Source: Solirubrobacter sp963837485
GTDB lineage: Bacteria; Actinomycetota; Thermoleophilia; Solirubrobacterales; Solirubrobacteraceae
NCBI GenBank assembly: GCA_963837485.1
Contig: CAWINP010000017.1
Coordinates: 76,380 to 140,379, forward strand
Length of the DNA stretch: 64,000 nt
Direction: 5' to 3'
Below, in pieces: positions 8,359-17,330 of this stretch. Within the stretch, counting starts at the first letter, position 1. Each line of letters begins with the position of its first letter. The notes beneath the pieces were generated by a model that saw only the letters and a list, made by a program, of their open reading frames with translations, searched no databases and was not told the origin of the DNA. Position numbers and translations under genes: made by a program.

Positions 8359-11300
8359 GACAGCCGCTCGTGCTCGAGCAGCCCCCGCCACACGCGCGCG
8401 GCGAGCGAGGCGAAGCGCGGGTCCGCGAGCACCTCGTCAAATGACAGGGCGCGGCCGTAGACGAGCTGGTGCTCGGGCTCGGCGTCCTCGCCCGGCCGGT
8501 TCCAGCCGGACTCCCACACCGCGCGCGCGTCGTCGCCGGCCGCGTGCGCGGCCGACGTGAGGCAGTACAGCGGCAGCGGCTCGCGCATCCCGGCGTCGAA
8601 GATCTCGATCAGGGCGGCGAGCTCGGCGCGCGCGACGTCCACCGGCACCGGCGAGATGCGCGCCACGGCGATCGGAGCGTCGCGCGCGGTGCCGATCGTG
8701 ACCGCCTCGAACGGGCGCTCCGCAGAGGCGGTCAGCGCGAGCAGCCGCACCCACGCGACGAGCCGCTGACGCGCGCGCAGCCGCGCGTAGGTGACCGTGC
8801 GGAGCAGGCCCTCGGAGACATTGGCGATCGTGCCGCGCAGCGTCCGGCCGGCGAGCGCGACCTCGACGTCGACCGTCCCCAGCTCCAGCTCGCCAGCCTC
8901 GCTGACGATCGCCTCGACGACCGGGCTGATGCGATCGATCACCGGCTTGCCGAGCACGCGCGGCGGGAGCGTGCCGCGCGCGATCTCGGCGAGGATCGCC
9001 GTCCGCGCCTCCACGCCCGACAGCCGCGCCTCCAGCAGCCGCTGCCCGACGCCGTACGCGGCCAGCGGGCCGAGCTCGACCGGCAGCGCGTCCTCGACCT
9101 CGTCGGTGTAGTCGGCCGCGAGGATCCCGAGCCGGCGGCGCAGGAACGTCCGCACCGGGCGCTCCGCGAAGGCGACCAGGTCCGCGAGCTCGACGACCGG
9201 CTCGGCGACGCCCGGCAGCGGGCCCGAGAGGAACGGCGCCGGCGGCCGGCGCTCGCCGCACAGCGCGCGGGCGCCGTCCAGCGTCGTCGAGTCGAAGCTC
9301 CACGGCGCTTCCGGGGAGAAGTTACGCGGGTCGAACGGCTGCAGCGGATGCCGCACCACGACCGCCTCCCGCGGTACGCCGGAGCGCTCGACCATGTCCA
9401 GCAGCTCGCCGACCGGAACGGCCGGCGGCGTGGCGATGTTCGTGCGCTCGTCGTTGCCCGTGTAGGTGACGATCAGGCGGTCGGTCGCCGCCATCAGCGC
9501 GTCGAGCAGGAGCTGACGGTCCTCGGCGCGCGCGTCGCGGTCGCCGACGTGCGGGTCGTCGAGCATCAGGTCGTCGCCGTCGCGCGGGCCCTTGCGCGGG
9601 AACACGGCGTCGTCGAGCCCGAGCAGGCAGACGGCCCGGTGCGGGACCGAGCGCATCGGCATCAGCGTGCAGATCGTCAGGTGGCCGGTGCGGAAGTTCG
9701 CGCGCGTAGGGCGGCCCTGCAGCCGCTCGCCGAGCAGCGCCCGCAGCTCCGGCAGCGCCAGCGCCATGCTGCTGCCGCCGGATTCCGCGACCACGTCGTC
9801 GAGCAGGCGCTGGAGCTCCCAGCGCTGCCAGGCGTCGCGCGGGCCGGCCAGCGCGAGCGCGTCCACCCCGGAGGCCAGCGCGTCCGCCCAGGCCGCGATC
9901 GGCTGCGGCGCGGCCAGCCCGTCCAGCGCGGCCTGCAGCCGCGCGATCAGCTCGGCCAGCCGGCCCGCGAGCTCGATCGCGCCGCTCTCGACGTCATCGA
10001 GCGGCAGCACGCCGCCGAACAGCCGCTGCTCGTCCTCGGTCATCGTCACGCCCAGCAGCACGCGATCGAGGCCGGCTCGCCAGGTGCCGGCCTCCAGCGA
10101 CTCGAGCTTGAACGGCTCCCGGCGCGCGGCGTCGAGGCCCCAGCGGATGCCGCTCTCGGAGATCCAGTCCTCGATCCGGCCGAGGGCGTCGTCGTCGAGC
10201 CGGAAGCGGCGGCGGACCGGCTCGCGGTCGGCGAGATCGAGCACCTGCGACGCGGTCAGGCGCTCGGACGCGAGGTCGAGCAGCCGGGCGGCGACACCGA
10301 GCAGCGGGTTGGTCTGGCGGATCGCGCGGTCGGCGAGCCGCACGCGCAGGCCGCCTTCCTCCTCCTCCCCCGCTCCGAACGCCGCCTGGATCAGAGGAGC
10401 GAACGTCTCGATGTCCGGGCACATGACGATCACGTCGCGCGGCTCCAGCGAAGGGTCGTCGGCGAGCAGATGCAGGATCGCGTCGCGCACCACCTCGACC
10501 TGGCGCGCGCGGCCGTGGCACGCGTGGATCTGGACGCTGCGATCGCCCGGCGTCAAGGCTTCCGGCTCCGGCACCCGATCCTCGCGGATGTCGCGCTGCA
10601 ACCGGCGCAACAGCGTGGCCGCGGCGGCGTCGACGCGATGGTGGTGGCTCTCGTGCTCGCCGAGCACGACCTGCAGCTCGCGCGAGTCCTGGCCCCACGA
10701 CGCGAGCAGGCGGTTCTCCGGCAGCGCGGCGGTCACGTCGTCGGCGCGGCTGAACGCGCGCGGCGCGCGCGCGACCTTCTCCCACAGCGCCGGGCTGGGA
10801 TGCAACAGGAACAGGTGGACCTCGCGCCGCGCCGCCAGGGCGCGCAGGACGCGCAACCGGCCGGCGGGCAGGCGCGTGAGGCCGAACAGCGACACGCGCT
10901 CGGGGAGCGAGGCGAGCTCGGGCGAGCGCTCCAGGGCGGCGCACGCCTCCTCCAGCCGTGCCGCCGGGCCGGGCACGCCGATCCGCTCGTCCAGCCGCCG
11001 CCACAGCTCCGACTGCCAGCGCGACGGCTCGTCCTCGCCCGCTGCCCAGGCGGCCAGCAGCTCGGGCCGGTGCAGGGCGTAGCGGTCGAACAGCTCGGCG
11101 AGGTGGCGCACCGTGGCAAAGCGGCGCGCGCGGCGGTTCGGGTCTCCCTCCGTGCCGCCGAGATAGATCGCCAGCGGGTGCGCCCACGACTCCTCCAGGC
11201 TGCCGTCGACGACCTCGAGCAGCGGCCAGACCATCCGCTCGGGCAGCCACGGGTCGGCCTGCGCGTCGATCCCCGACGCGGCGGCCACGGCGTCGCCGAC

Positions 11301-11525
11301 CAGCCGCCGCGGCGACGGGAACTCGACGTTCGCGCACACCCCGTCCGCGCGCCCGGGCGACGCGCCCAGGCGGGCCGCCATCCGCTGCGTCAGCCAGCGC
11401 TCCATCCCGCGCGTGGGCACGGCGACGACCTCCGGCGCGAACGGGTCGGCCGGCGGGAACGCGAGCAGCTCGCGAAGCGCGTCGACGAGCGCGTCGGCGC
11501 GTTCTGCGCGGTGGACGTGGAGCAC
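8355..11525 (-). CDS. recC: Exodeoxyribonuclease V gamma subunit (RecC)
   Basis: About 1056 aa, beginning VLHVHRAERADALVDALREL at GTG 11525. The frame is open much further upstream (to 12395), but that part is antisense to two plus-strand genes and has no RecC similarity. Conserved RecC features are the N-terminal PTRGMERWLTQRMAARLG, IHACHGRARQVEVVRDAILHLL and the MPMRSVPHRAVCLLGLDDAVFPR stretch. RecC is an inactive-helicase scaffold that, in characterised RecBCD, helps recognise the regulatory sequence. First gene of the recC-recB-recD operon. Confidence 0.92.
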   Translation of the reverse strand: MLHVHRAERADALVDALRELLAFPPADPFAPEVVAVPTRGMERWLTQRMAARLGASPGRADGVCANVEFPSPRRLVGDAVAAASGIDAQADPWLPERMVWPLLEVVDGSLEESWAHPLAIYLGGTEGDPNRRARRFATVRHLAELFDRYALHRPELLAAWAAGEDEPSRWQSELWRRLDERIGVPGPAARLEEACAALERSPELASLPERVSLFGLTRLPAGRLRVLRALAARREVHLFLLHPSPALWEKVARAPRAFSRADDVTAALPENRLLASWGQDSRELQVVLGEHESHHHRVDAAAATLLRRLQRDIREDRVPEPEALTPGDRSVQIHACHGRARQVEVVRDAILHLLADDPSLEPRDVIVMCPDIETFAPLIQAAFGAGEEEEGGLRVRLADRAIRQTNPLLGVAARLLDLASERLTASQVLDLADREPVRRRFRLDDDALGRIEDWISESGIRWGLDAARREPFKLESLEAGTWRAGLDRVLLGVTMTEDEQRLFGGVLPLDDVESGAIELAGRLAELIARLQAALDGLAAPQPIAAWADALASGVDALALAGPRDAWQRWELQRLLDDVVAESGGSSMALALPELRALLGERLQGRPTRANFRTGHLTICTLMPMRSVPHRAVCLLGLDDAVFPRKGPRDGDDLMLDDPHVGDRDARAEDRQLLLDALMAATDRLIVTYTGNDERTNIATPPAVPVGELLDMVERSGVPREAVVVRHPLQPFDPRNFSPEAPWSFDSTTLDGARALCGERRPPAPFLSGPLPGVAEPVVELADLVAFAERPVRTFLRRRLGILAADYTDEVEDALPVELGPLAAYGVGQRLLEARLSGVEARTAILAEIARGTLPPRVLGKPVIDRISPVVEAIVSEAGELELGTVDVEVALAGRTLRGTIANVSEGLLRTVTYARLRARQRLVAWVRLLALTASAERPFEAVTIGTARDAPIAVARISPVPVDVARAELAALIEIFDAGMREPLPLYCLTSAAHAAGDDARAVWESGWNRPGEDAEPEHQLVYGRALSFDEVLADPRFASLAARVWRGLLEHERLS

Positions 11526-11576
11526 TCCGGAGATTCTGGTGGGTCGCCCGGAGGTCTCTCGGGTAGTTGGCGGTCT

Positions 11577-12254
11577 ATGAGGTGGATTGGTGCACTCGCG
11601 GCGCTGCTCGTCGCAATCTCGTTGGCGGTTCCGGGCCAGGCCCGGGCGATCGACGCGGGCTCGGGGACCTTCGCGGCGCCGCTCGGGCCGATCGACTGGA
11701 AGTGGACGGTGCATCTGAGGCGCTGGACCTCGCACGAAGTGATGGTTGTCTCGACGCTCGTCACCAACGCGTCCTTCCAGGACCATCCGCAGACCAAGGT
11801 CGACAACCCGCGCATCCCGCTGTGGCACGGTCGGCTGAACTTCCAGACGCGTCAGACCGCCGCGCCGGTCGTGTTCGACCAGTACTACCCGTACGACACG
11901 CAGGCGCTGGTGGAGCACCCCACGAACTTCTCCGGCATCGTCACGCTCGCCGGCGTGACCGCGCTCCAGCTCCACTACGCCTACACCGGCACCCAGCCGA
12001 CCACGCCGGGGACGACCGACCTGACGCTCGTCACCCCCACGAGCCGCGCCACACTCCACCGCACGAAGCTGAAGTTCTGGATGGCGGCGGTCAACGGCGG
12101 CGATCAGGGATTCACCTACGACCTCCAGACCGCGCGCGGCAAAGTGCTGATCTGCCGCCGCCACCACAAGTGCGCGCGCTACTGGAAGCTGATCTACAAG
12201 TGGCCGCCGTGGTCGAAGATCGCTCCCCTCGGCCAGCTCACTCCGGTGCAGTAG
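11577..12254 (+). CDS. Secreted hypothetical protein, 225 aa
   Basis: Starts at ATG 11577 with a clear signal peptide (MRWIGALAALLVAISLAVPG, then QARA, a plausible signal-peptidase I site). The mature part is beta-rich (FQTRQTAAPVVFDQYYPYDT, GVTALQLHYAYTGTQPTTPG) and ends in a basic Lys/Trp-rich tail with two Cys (LICRRHHKC). I recognise no family. It is divergent from recC, so the short gap between 11525 and 11577 must hold both promoters. Confidence 0.65.
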   Translation: MRWIGALAALLVAISLAVPGQARAIDAGSGTFAAPLGPIDWKWTVHLRRWTSHEVMVVSTLVTNASFQDHPQTKVDNPRIPLWHGRLNFQTRQTAAPVVFDQYYPYDTQALVEHPTNFSGIVTLAGVTALQLHYAYTGTQPTTPGTTDLTLVTPTSRATLHRTKLKFWMAAVNGGDQGFTYDLQTARGKVLICRRHHKCARYWKLIYKWPPWSKIAPLGQLTPVQ

Positions 12255-12264
12255 CGTCCATCGC

Positions 12265-13188
12265 GTGCAGGTCACCGCGCTCGAGGTCCGCACTGACGAC
12301 CTCGCCGAAGCCCGGCTGGTGACCGGGCCGGCGCCCGAGCTGGGCGAGAACCAGGCCCTGTTCGAGGTCGAGCGGTTCGCGCTGAGCGCGAACAACGTGA
12401 CGTACGGGGCGCTCGGGGCCCGGCTCGGTTACTGGCGCTTCTTCCCGGCCTCCGAGGAGGGCTGGGGGCGGATCCCCGCGTGGGGCTACGCGCGCGCCGG
12501 AGATCTGCGCGTGTTCGGCTACGTCCCGATGGCGAGCCACGTCGTGCTGGCGCTGGACGACACGCTCGTCGAGACGAGTGCGCACCGCGCCGGGCTGCCC
12601 AAGGCCTACAACGTCTACGCCGCCGACCCCGACGGCGGCGACGCGGAGCTGCTGCTGCGGCCGCTGTACATCCTCTCGTTCCTGCTCGACGACGCGCTCG
12701 GGGAGCCGGGCCGGCCGGTGATCGTGACCAGCGCCTCGAGCAAGACGGCGCTCGGGTTCGCGCGGCTGCAGGCCGAGCGCGGGACCGCGCTGATCGGCCT
12801 CACGTCGGACCGCAACCGCGAGTTCGTCGAGCGCCTGGACCTGTATGAGACCGTCGCCACCTATGACGACCCGCCCTCCGGCGACGGCGCGCTGCTCGTC
12901 GACATCGCCGGAAGCCGGCCGATCGAGGCGGACGAGACGATCCTCGTCGGCGCGACCCACCGCGACGCTCTCGCCGGCACCGGCGGGGCGACGTTCTTCT
13001 CCGCCGCGACCGAGCTGCGCACCCGCCGGGCCGCGTTCGAGCAGCGCTTCCCGGAAGCCTTCCGGCGCCTTGTCGAGTGGTCGCAGACGTGGCTGGAGAT
13101 CAAGGGCGGCGACCCGCTCGGCGCCTACCGATCGGTGACGGCAGGCGAGGCCGCGCCCGCCGAAGGGTTCATCCTGACCCTCCGCTGA
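12265..13188 (+). CDS. DUF2855 family protein
   Basis: 307 aa from GTG 12265. The N-terminal VERFALSANNVTYGALG and the WGRIPAWGYARAG region match DUF2855, a family distantly related to medium-chain dehydrogenases/reductases. A nucleotide-binding-like stretch, VIVTSASSKTALGFARLQ, lies near residue 155. The enzymatic activity is unknown. The gene follows the secreted protein by 10 bases and may be cotranscribed. Its 3' end overlaps by 20 bp the end of the convergent truncated glycosyltransferase. Confidence 0.8.
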   Translation: MQVTALEVRTDDLAEARLVTGPAPELGENQALFEVERFALSANNVTYGALGARLGYWRFFPASEEGWGRIPAWGYARAGDLRVFGYVPMASHVVLALDDTLVETSAHRAGLPKAYNVYAADPDGGDAELLLRPLYILSFLLDDALGEPGRPVIVTSASSKTALGFARLQAERGTALIGLTSDRNREFVERLDLYETVATYDDPPSGDGALLVDIAGSRPIEADETILVGATHRDALAGTGGATFFSAATELRTRRAAFEQRFPEAFRRLVEWSQTWLEIKGGDPLGAYRSVTAGEAAPAEGFILTLR

Positions 13189-14005
13189 GCCGCTCCACGG
13201 CGTCGGCGGCGCGCGCCACGCCGCCGGACGCGCGGACCTGGACCTGCAGCTCGCGCGCTCGCCGGGTGCGCTCCAGCGCCGCGTCGACCGCCCCGCGCAG
13301 CCCGGTCAGATCCTCCAACCGCGCGCCGGCGCCGATCGCCTCGAGCATCGCCGCGTTCGCGAACTGGTCGACCGCCTGCGGGATCGCGACGGTCGGAACG
13401 CCGAACCAGAGCGACTCGGCGCTGCCGCCCATGCCCGCGTGGGTCACGAACACGTCGGCGTGCGCGAGCACGTCGAGCTGCGGCTGCGTGCGGGCGGCCT
13501 CGACGCCGCCGAACATGGCGGGATCGACCTTGCCGGTCGAGAGCACGAGCCGGAAGTCGCCCGCGAGCTGGTCCACGCATGCGCGGTAGATGTCCGGGCG
13601 GTCCGTGTAGGCGGTGCCGAGCGACACGTACACGAGCGGCCGCTCGCCCGGCGGCGGCGTCCACGCGCCCATGCGGGACTCGTCGATGCACGGCCCGGCG
13701 AACACGTAGCGGTCGCTCACGCGCTCGGCGTTGGGCTGCAGCACGCGCGGGATCAGGACGACGCACGCGTCCGGCCGGCCGAGGAACGCGTCCGCGTCCA
13801 TGTCGACGCGGTTGTCGTCCAGCCACGCCCGCAGCGTCGCGAAGTACCGCGCGCCGGTTTCCGAGGCCTTCAGCGCCGCCGTGTGCTCGGCCATCTCCCC
13901 CTCGTAGCCCTCCCAGGCGACCATCGAGGGCGACAGCTGCACGGCCGGCACGCCCCAGCGCGCGGCCGCCACGCGGCCCGCGAAGCCGCCGATGTCATGC
14001 CTCAC
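13169..14005 (-). pseudogene. MGT-type glycosyltransferase lacking its N-terminal domain
   Basis: 278 codons matching only the second part of a GT1/MGT-family UDP-glycosyltransferase (normally about 390-400 aa). They include VPAVQLSPSM, RPLVYVSLGTAYTD and the C-terminal donor-binding signature VFVTHAGMGGSAESLWFGVPTVAIP. About 100 N-terminal residues, with the acceptor-binding first Rossmann strands, are missing. The coding similarity begins exactly where the upstream AAA ATPase gene ends (GTG 14005 overlapping its TGA). This looks like a rearrangement or insertion scar rather than a functional short enzyme. Confidence 0.8.
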
Positions 14006-15258
14006 GCCCAGATCGAGCTGATCGGCGCGGCGACGATCCGGTCATCGAGCGTGAACACGCGCGGCCCCGTGTGGAGCACGACGCCCGCCGCGAAGCGATC
14101 GCCGAGCCGGTCGCGCAGCCAGGCCAGATGCCGCGCGGCGCGCCGGCCGGGAGCGGCGTCTGCCTTGACCTCGACGCCGATCACCCGCCCTCCGCCGAGC
14201 TCGGCGACGATGTCGACCTCCTCGCGAGCGGACTGCGTCCGCAGATGATGCAGCCGCGGGCGGCTGGCGGACGCCTCCAACTCGGGGCGCAGCTGCGCGG
14301 CCACGAACGTGTCGAGCAGCCTCCCCAGCACGTTGCCGTCGGCCAGTACCCCGGTGACATCCAGGCGCAGCGCGGCAGCGATCAGGGCGGGCTCGACGAT
14401 GTAGCGCTTCGCCGTGCGCGTGAGCCGCTTGAGCCGGTTGGTCTCCCATGCGGGCAGCGCGTCGATCACGTACAGGCGCGTCAGCAGGTCGTCATAGTCG
14501 AGCGCGGTCATGCGGTTGATTCCCGCGGACTCGTAGATCGTCTTGTGCTCCGCGTCACCCGCGGAGTTCAGGGCGTAGGACTCGAAGTAGCGTCGCAGCC
14601 GGACTGGATCGCGTCGTCGCGTGGTCTCCCCGGCGGCGGCCGACACGTCGCGCGTGAGCAGGTTCTCCAGGTAGCTGTCCATCCAGGCCTGGTGTGCGAT
14701 CCCGCTCAGCCGCAGTGCTGCCACCGGGAACCCGCCGCGCAGCGCCAGCTCGACGTATCCCCGCAGATCGGGCGTGTCGGCGGCGGCATCGAGTTGCTCG
14801 CCGCCGGCGAGCCTGTCCCAGAAGCTCGCACGGGCGATCCGCCCGGCCTGCTCGCGGACGGTCATCCCGTACATCGAGAGCCTGACGATCCGCCCCGTCG
14901 CCGCCCACACGCCATGGTCGAGCTCCGCGTGCACCGACCCCGAGAGCAGGAACCGGCTTGCCGACGGGTCGGCTTCGACGGCGCGACGGACCGCGCCGAG
15001 CACCTCCGGAACCTCCTGCCATTCGTCGAGCAGCACCGGCTCGGGGAGATCGCGCAGCGCCGCGTCCGGGTCGGCTTCGAACGCGGCCGCTTGCGCCGCG
15101 ACGTCCAACCGGACGACGGTCGCCGCACGCCGCTCGAGCGTCGTCGTCTTGCCCGCCGCCCGCGCCCCGGTGACCATCACCGCCGGCAACTGCGACGCGA
15201 GCGCGTCGAGTCGCACATCGATCAGGCGCGGTACGTACGGGGCGCTGGAAATAGCCAC
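14002..15258 (-). CDS. AAA_14 / DUF4143 ATP-binding protein
   Basis: 418 aa from GTG 15258. Walker A is VMVTGARAAGKTTTLERRA and the Walker-B region is PVLLDEWQEVPEVLGAVR. The arginine-rich middle (FLLSGSVH) and a C-terminal DUF4143 domain with a restriction-nuclease-like core (REEVDIVAELGGGRVIGVEVKAD: Asp, Glu-x-Lys) complete the family architecture. Such ATPases are common singletons of unknown role in bacterial genomes, often mobile or recently acquired. The 3' end abuts the truncated glycosyltransferase. Two 20-bp direct repeats precede it (15278-15320). Confidence 0.85.
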   Translation of the reverse strand: MAISSAPYVPRLIDVRLDALASQLPAVMVTGARAAGKTTTLERRAATVVRLDVAAQAAAFEADPDAALRDLPEPVLLDEWQEVPEVLGAVRRAVEADPSASRFLLSGSVHAELDHGVWAATGRIVRLSMYGMTVREQAGRIARASFWDRLAGGEQLDAAADTPDLRGYVELALRGGFPVAALRLSGIAHQAWMDSYLENLLTRDVSAAAGETTRRRDPVRLRRYFESYALNSAGDAEHKTIYESAGINRMTALDYDDLLTRLYVIDALPAWETNRLKRLTRTAKRYIVEPALIAAALRLDVTGVLADGNVLGRLLDTFVAAQLRPELEASASRPRLHHLRTQSAREEVDIVAELGGGRVIGVEVKADAAPGRRAARHLAWLRDRLGDRFAAGVVLHTGPRVFTLDDRIVAAPISSIWA

Positions 15259-15277
15259 GCAGAGATGCTAGCTCCCG

Positions 15278-15320
15278 TACACACGAGATACTAGCGTTGG
15301 TACGCACTAGATACCAGCGC
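15278..15320. promoter_or_regulatory. Two 20-bp direct repeats upstream of the AAA/DUF4143 gene
   Basis: TACACACGAGATACTAGCGT (15278-15297) and TACGCACTAGATACCAGCGC (15301-15320) match at 16 of 20 positions with a 23-bp repeat distance, about two helical turns. They lie 20-62 bases upstream of the ATPase start at 15258, where operator sites would be expected. Confidence 0.45.
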
Positions 15321-15337
15321 TCTCACACGCCGGATAG

Positions 15338-15895
15338 TGCGGCTGCGACGGAGATGGACCCTGCGCGCGCCGGCCGCTCTCAGTTCCGCGAGCCCGCGCC
15401 GTAATCCGCTACAGCGACGACGAGTGCCTCGACGCGGTCCGTCGTTGCGCGCAGCGCTTTGGGCGGGTACCGACCACCTCGCTGTACATCCGCTGGACCC
15501 GGCTTGAGAAGTCACGCGCCCGCGCGAGCGGCGCCACGCTGCCGCGACTGCCCGACTACGAATCGCTGCGCCGACGCTACGGCGGCTGGGCGCAGACACT
15601 CGCCGCAGCCGCCCCGCTGTTCGGCACGATCCGCAGTCAGGCCATGCAGGAGGCCGTGGTCGCGACCAGCACCCGACTCGACGCGCCGCTGCTGCTCGAC
15701 GGTGAGCGGCTGCGGACGATCCGTCGAGATCGAGGGATCACCGACGGGGCGTTGCGAAAGGCCGCCGGCTGCCCGCTCTCGACCTGGCGGGCGCTCGTCG
15801 CTGGCCGTGTGGAGGCCGACCCGGCACTCGTGCAAGTTCTGTGCTGGCTGCTCGGCGTCACGGCGCATGACCTCGCGGCCGTTGAACAGGCCTGA
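15338..15895 (+). pseudogene. HNH-associated repeat plus HTH protein, no usable start codon in its N-terminal part
   Basis: The frame is open from the TAG at 15335 to TGA at 15895. It encodes VIRYSDDECLDAVRRCAQRF, GRVPTTSLYIRW and LRRRYGGWAQTLAAAAP, which is the homing-endonuclease-associated repeat (HNH_repeat type). This is followed by an Xre-like HTH (LRTIRRDRGITDGALRKAAG, LSTWRALVAGRVEADPAL). There is no ATG, GTG or TTG between the upstream stop and ATG 15644, so the conserved first domain cannot be translated from a normal start. Either the 5' end was lost or only an 83-aa HTH protein is made from 15644. Confidence 0.6.
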
Positions 15896-15936
15896 CGCGA
15901 CTCGGGCAGCTCGTGTCCCACGCGTAGGCTGTCGCG

Positions 15937-16185
15937 ATGTCGGCGCTACCGCCGCTGCCGAAGACTTTCCTACGGGCGGATCTCCAAGCCGCCGGCTTCG
16001 TCGGCTGGCTCACATGGAGCGCCCTCAAGGCCGACGCCGTCGCCGCGTTGCCGCGATCATCGGGCAGCTATGTCATCTACCGCGATGCCGCGGCGGCCCC
16101 TAGCTTCGTGGCCGTCGGCTCAGGCGGGCACTTCAAGGGCCGCGACCCGAACGTGCCAACCGCGACGCTGGATGCCAAGCGCCGA
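15937..16185 (+). pseudogene. GIY-YIG-type protein remnant, N-terminal ~80 residues
   Basis: From ATG 15937 the frame reads FVGWLTWSALKADAVAALPR, SGSYVIYRDAA and GGHFKGRDPNVPTATL. This is the N-terminal part of a small actinobacterial GIY-YIG-like family, in which the next segment would carry the YIGKA catalytic region. The similarity stops near 16183, and the rest of the frame (to 16479) is antisense to the next gene. The 3' part has been lost at a junction. Confidence 0.6.
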
Positions 16186-16450
16186 GTCCAATGGCCAAGC
16201 GCCGGTCGTCAGCGACCCACCCGGCCTGCGCGAGTAGCCCGGTGCAGATCCATGCGACCGACCAGAAGCGCACCTCGGTCGCGCCGAAGTAGCGGTGGTA
16301 GTTGCGGAGCATCTCGGGATCGTCGTCCTGGCGCTCTCTGGCGATCGAGACGTTCAGCGAGTAATCCTTCATCCGCCAGGCCTGCGCGATCAGCGCGACC
16401 CCCAGCACGGGCAGCGCGACGACGGCGATCGCCGTCGCCCGAGCGCTCAT
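16133..16450 (-). CDS. Small two-helix membrane protein, 105 aa
   Basis: Starts MSARATAIAVVALPVLGVAL at ATG 16450, giving one clear transmembrane helix. A polar stretch ERQDDDPEMLRNYHRYFGAT and a second hydrophobic segment VRFWSVAWICTGLLAQAGW follow. No family is recognised. The last ~25 residues run into the GIY-YIG remnant, so the natural C-terminus was probably lost at the same junction near 16185. It is divergent from the EthD gene (starts 26 bases apart). Confidence 0.5.
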   Translation of the reverse strand: MSARATAIAVVALPVLGVALIAQAWRMKDYSLNVSIARERQDDDPEMLRNYHRYFGATEVRFWSVAWICTGLLAQAGWVADDRRLAIGLGAWHPASRLARSGRGP

Positions 16451-16475
16451 CCATGCGTATAGGTTTCCGATCACC

Positions 16476-16778
16476 ATGATCAAGATCACCGTCCTGTACG
16501 GCCATCCCGACGATCCCGCGGCGTTCGAGCGGCACTTCGACGACGTCCACATCCCGCTCGTCAACGCGATGCCGAACCTGCGCCGCTTCGAGAAGGCGCT
16601 GGTCGTGGCGACCTCCGACGGTAATGCGCCCCCGTACTACCGCGTCGTCGAGCTCTATTTCGACAGCGAGGAGGAGTTGCAGGCGTCGAGGGCGACGCCG
16701 GAAGGCCGCGCGCCAGGCGAGGACGTGCCCAACTACGCGACCGGCGGCGCGACCGTTCTCATCGCCGAAGTTGACTGA
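16476..16778 (+). CDS. EthD family protein
   Basis: 100 aa from ATG 16476. It begins MIKITVLYGHPDDPAAFERHF and contains YRVVELYFDSEEELQA. This is the ferredoxin-like alpha+beta dimeric fold of the EthD family, whose members include a protein needed for ethyl tert-butyl ether degradation and many stand-alone proteins of unknown substrate. Full length for the family. The flanking genes are damaged, so no pathway is suggested. Confidence 0.85.
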   Translation: MIKITVLYGHPDDPAAFERHFDDVHIPLVNAMPNLRRFEKALVVATSDGNAPPYYRVVELYFDSEEELQASRATPEGRAPGEDVPNYATGGATVLIAEVD

Positions 16779-17195
16779 CCCGTCAGCGTCACCCAGCCAC
16801 GCCGCGGAGACGCCCAGTGCGCCGAGGCCCTCGTCAAGCGCGGTCAAGGGCGTTTCGTAGCCGAGCATCCAGGCCGCGACGGTGAGCAGACCGACGAGCG
16901 CGTCGCCCTTGGCGTCCCGAGCGATCGCCACGCTCGCAGCTTCAAGCGGATCGGCGGGAGCGCTGGTCAGAGCGCGCCGTCCCGCGGCGGTCACGCGGAC
17001 GTCCTGGATTCCGGACACCTGAAGCGACCCTTCGTGAGCCCGCTCTCGATCAGCCGGACCGTGGCGTCCCACTCGATCCAGGGGCCCGGATCGGCGCTGC
17101 CGGGAGGTGGGCCGAAGAGGTAGCCGCCGTTGGGCGGGCTGGCGACTAGCTGCTGAAGCGCGGGCTTGGCGCGCTTGCCCCAGATGCCCTGTCGC
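16755..17195 (-). pseudogene. Frameshifted winged-helix-like hypothetical gene
   Basis: Two minus-strand frames join into one plausible protein. One encodes GIWGKRAKPALQQLVASPPN, GGYLFGPPPGSADPGPWIEW and VRLIESGLTKG. After a shift near 17025 the other continues as SLQVSGIQDVRVTAAGRRAL, LVGLLTVAAWMLGYETPLTA and LGALGVSAAWLGDADG. DVRVTAAGRRAL is typical of a winged-helix wing. Neither frame alone covers both parts, and the 3' end runs into the EthD gene. Confidence 0.5.
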
Positions 17196-17330
17196 TGTGT
17201 ACCTTCGCGGTGCGCCCGACCGTCGACCTCGCCGGCCGCACACCCGCTCAGGAGTTGATGCGCGCCGGCGGACGAGCTCGGGTGCTCGAACTCGTCGCCG
17301 CGATCACGGCCGCGGCATGGTGAGCTGATC

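Noticed and set aside
8469..11560. Very long plus-strand ORF opposite recC
   Set aside because: High-GC antisense frame with Arg/Gly/Gln-biased composition; only its last 225 codons (11577-12254) are a real gene.
11526..12395. N-terminal extension of recC to 12395
   Set aside because: Antisense to a secreted-protein gene and DUF2855; RecC similarity begins at VLHVHRAERA from GTG 11525.
15459..16103. 214-codon plus ORF
   Set aside because: Out of frame with the HNH-repeat/HTH text and with the GIY-YIG remnant; composition is Arg/Ser/Pro noise.
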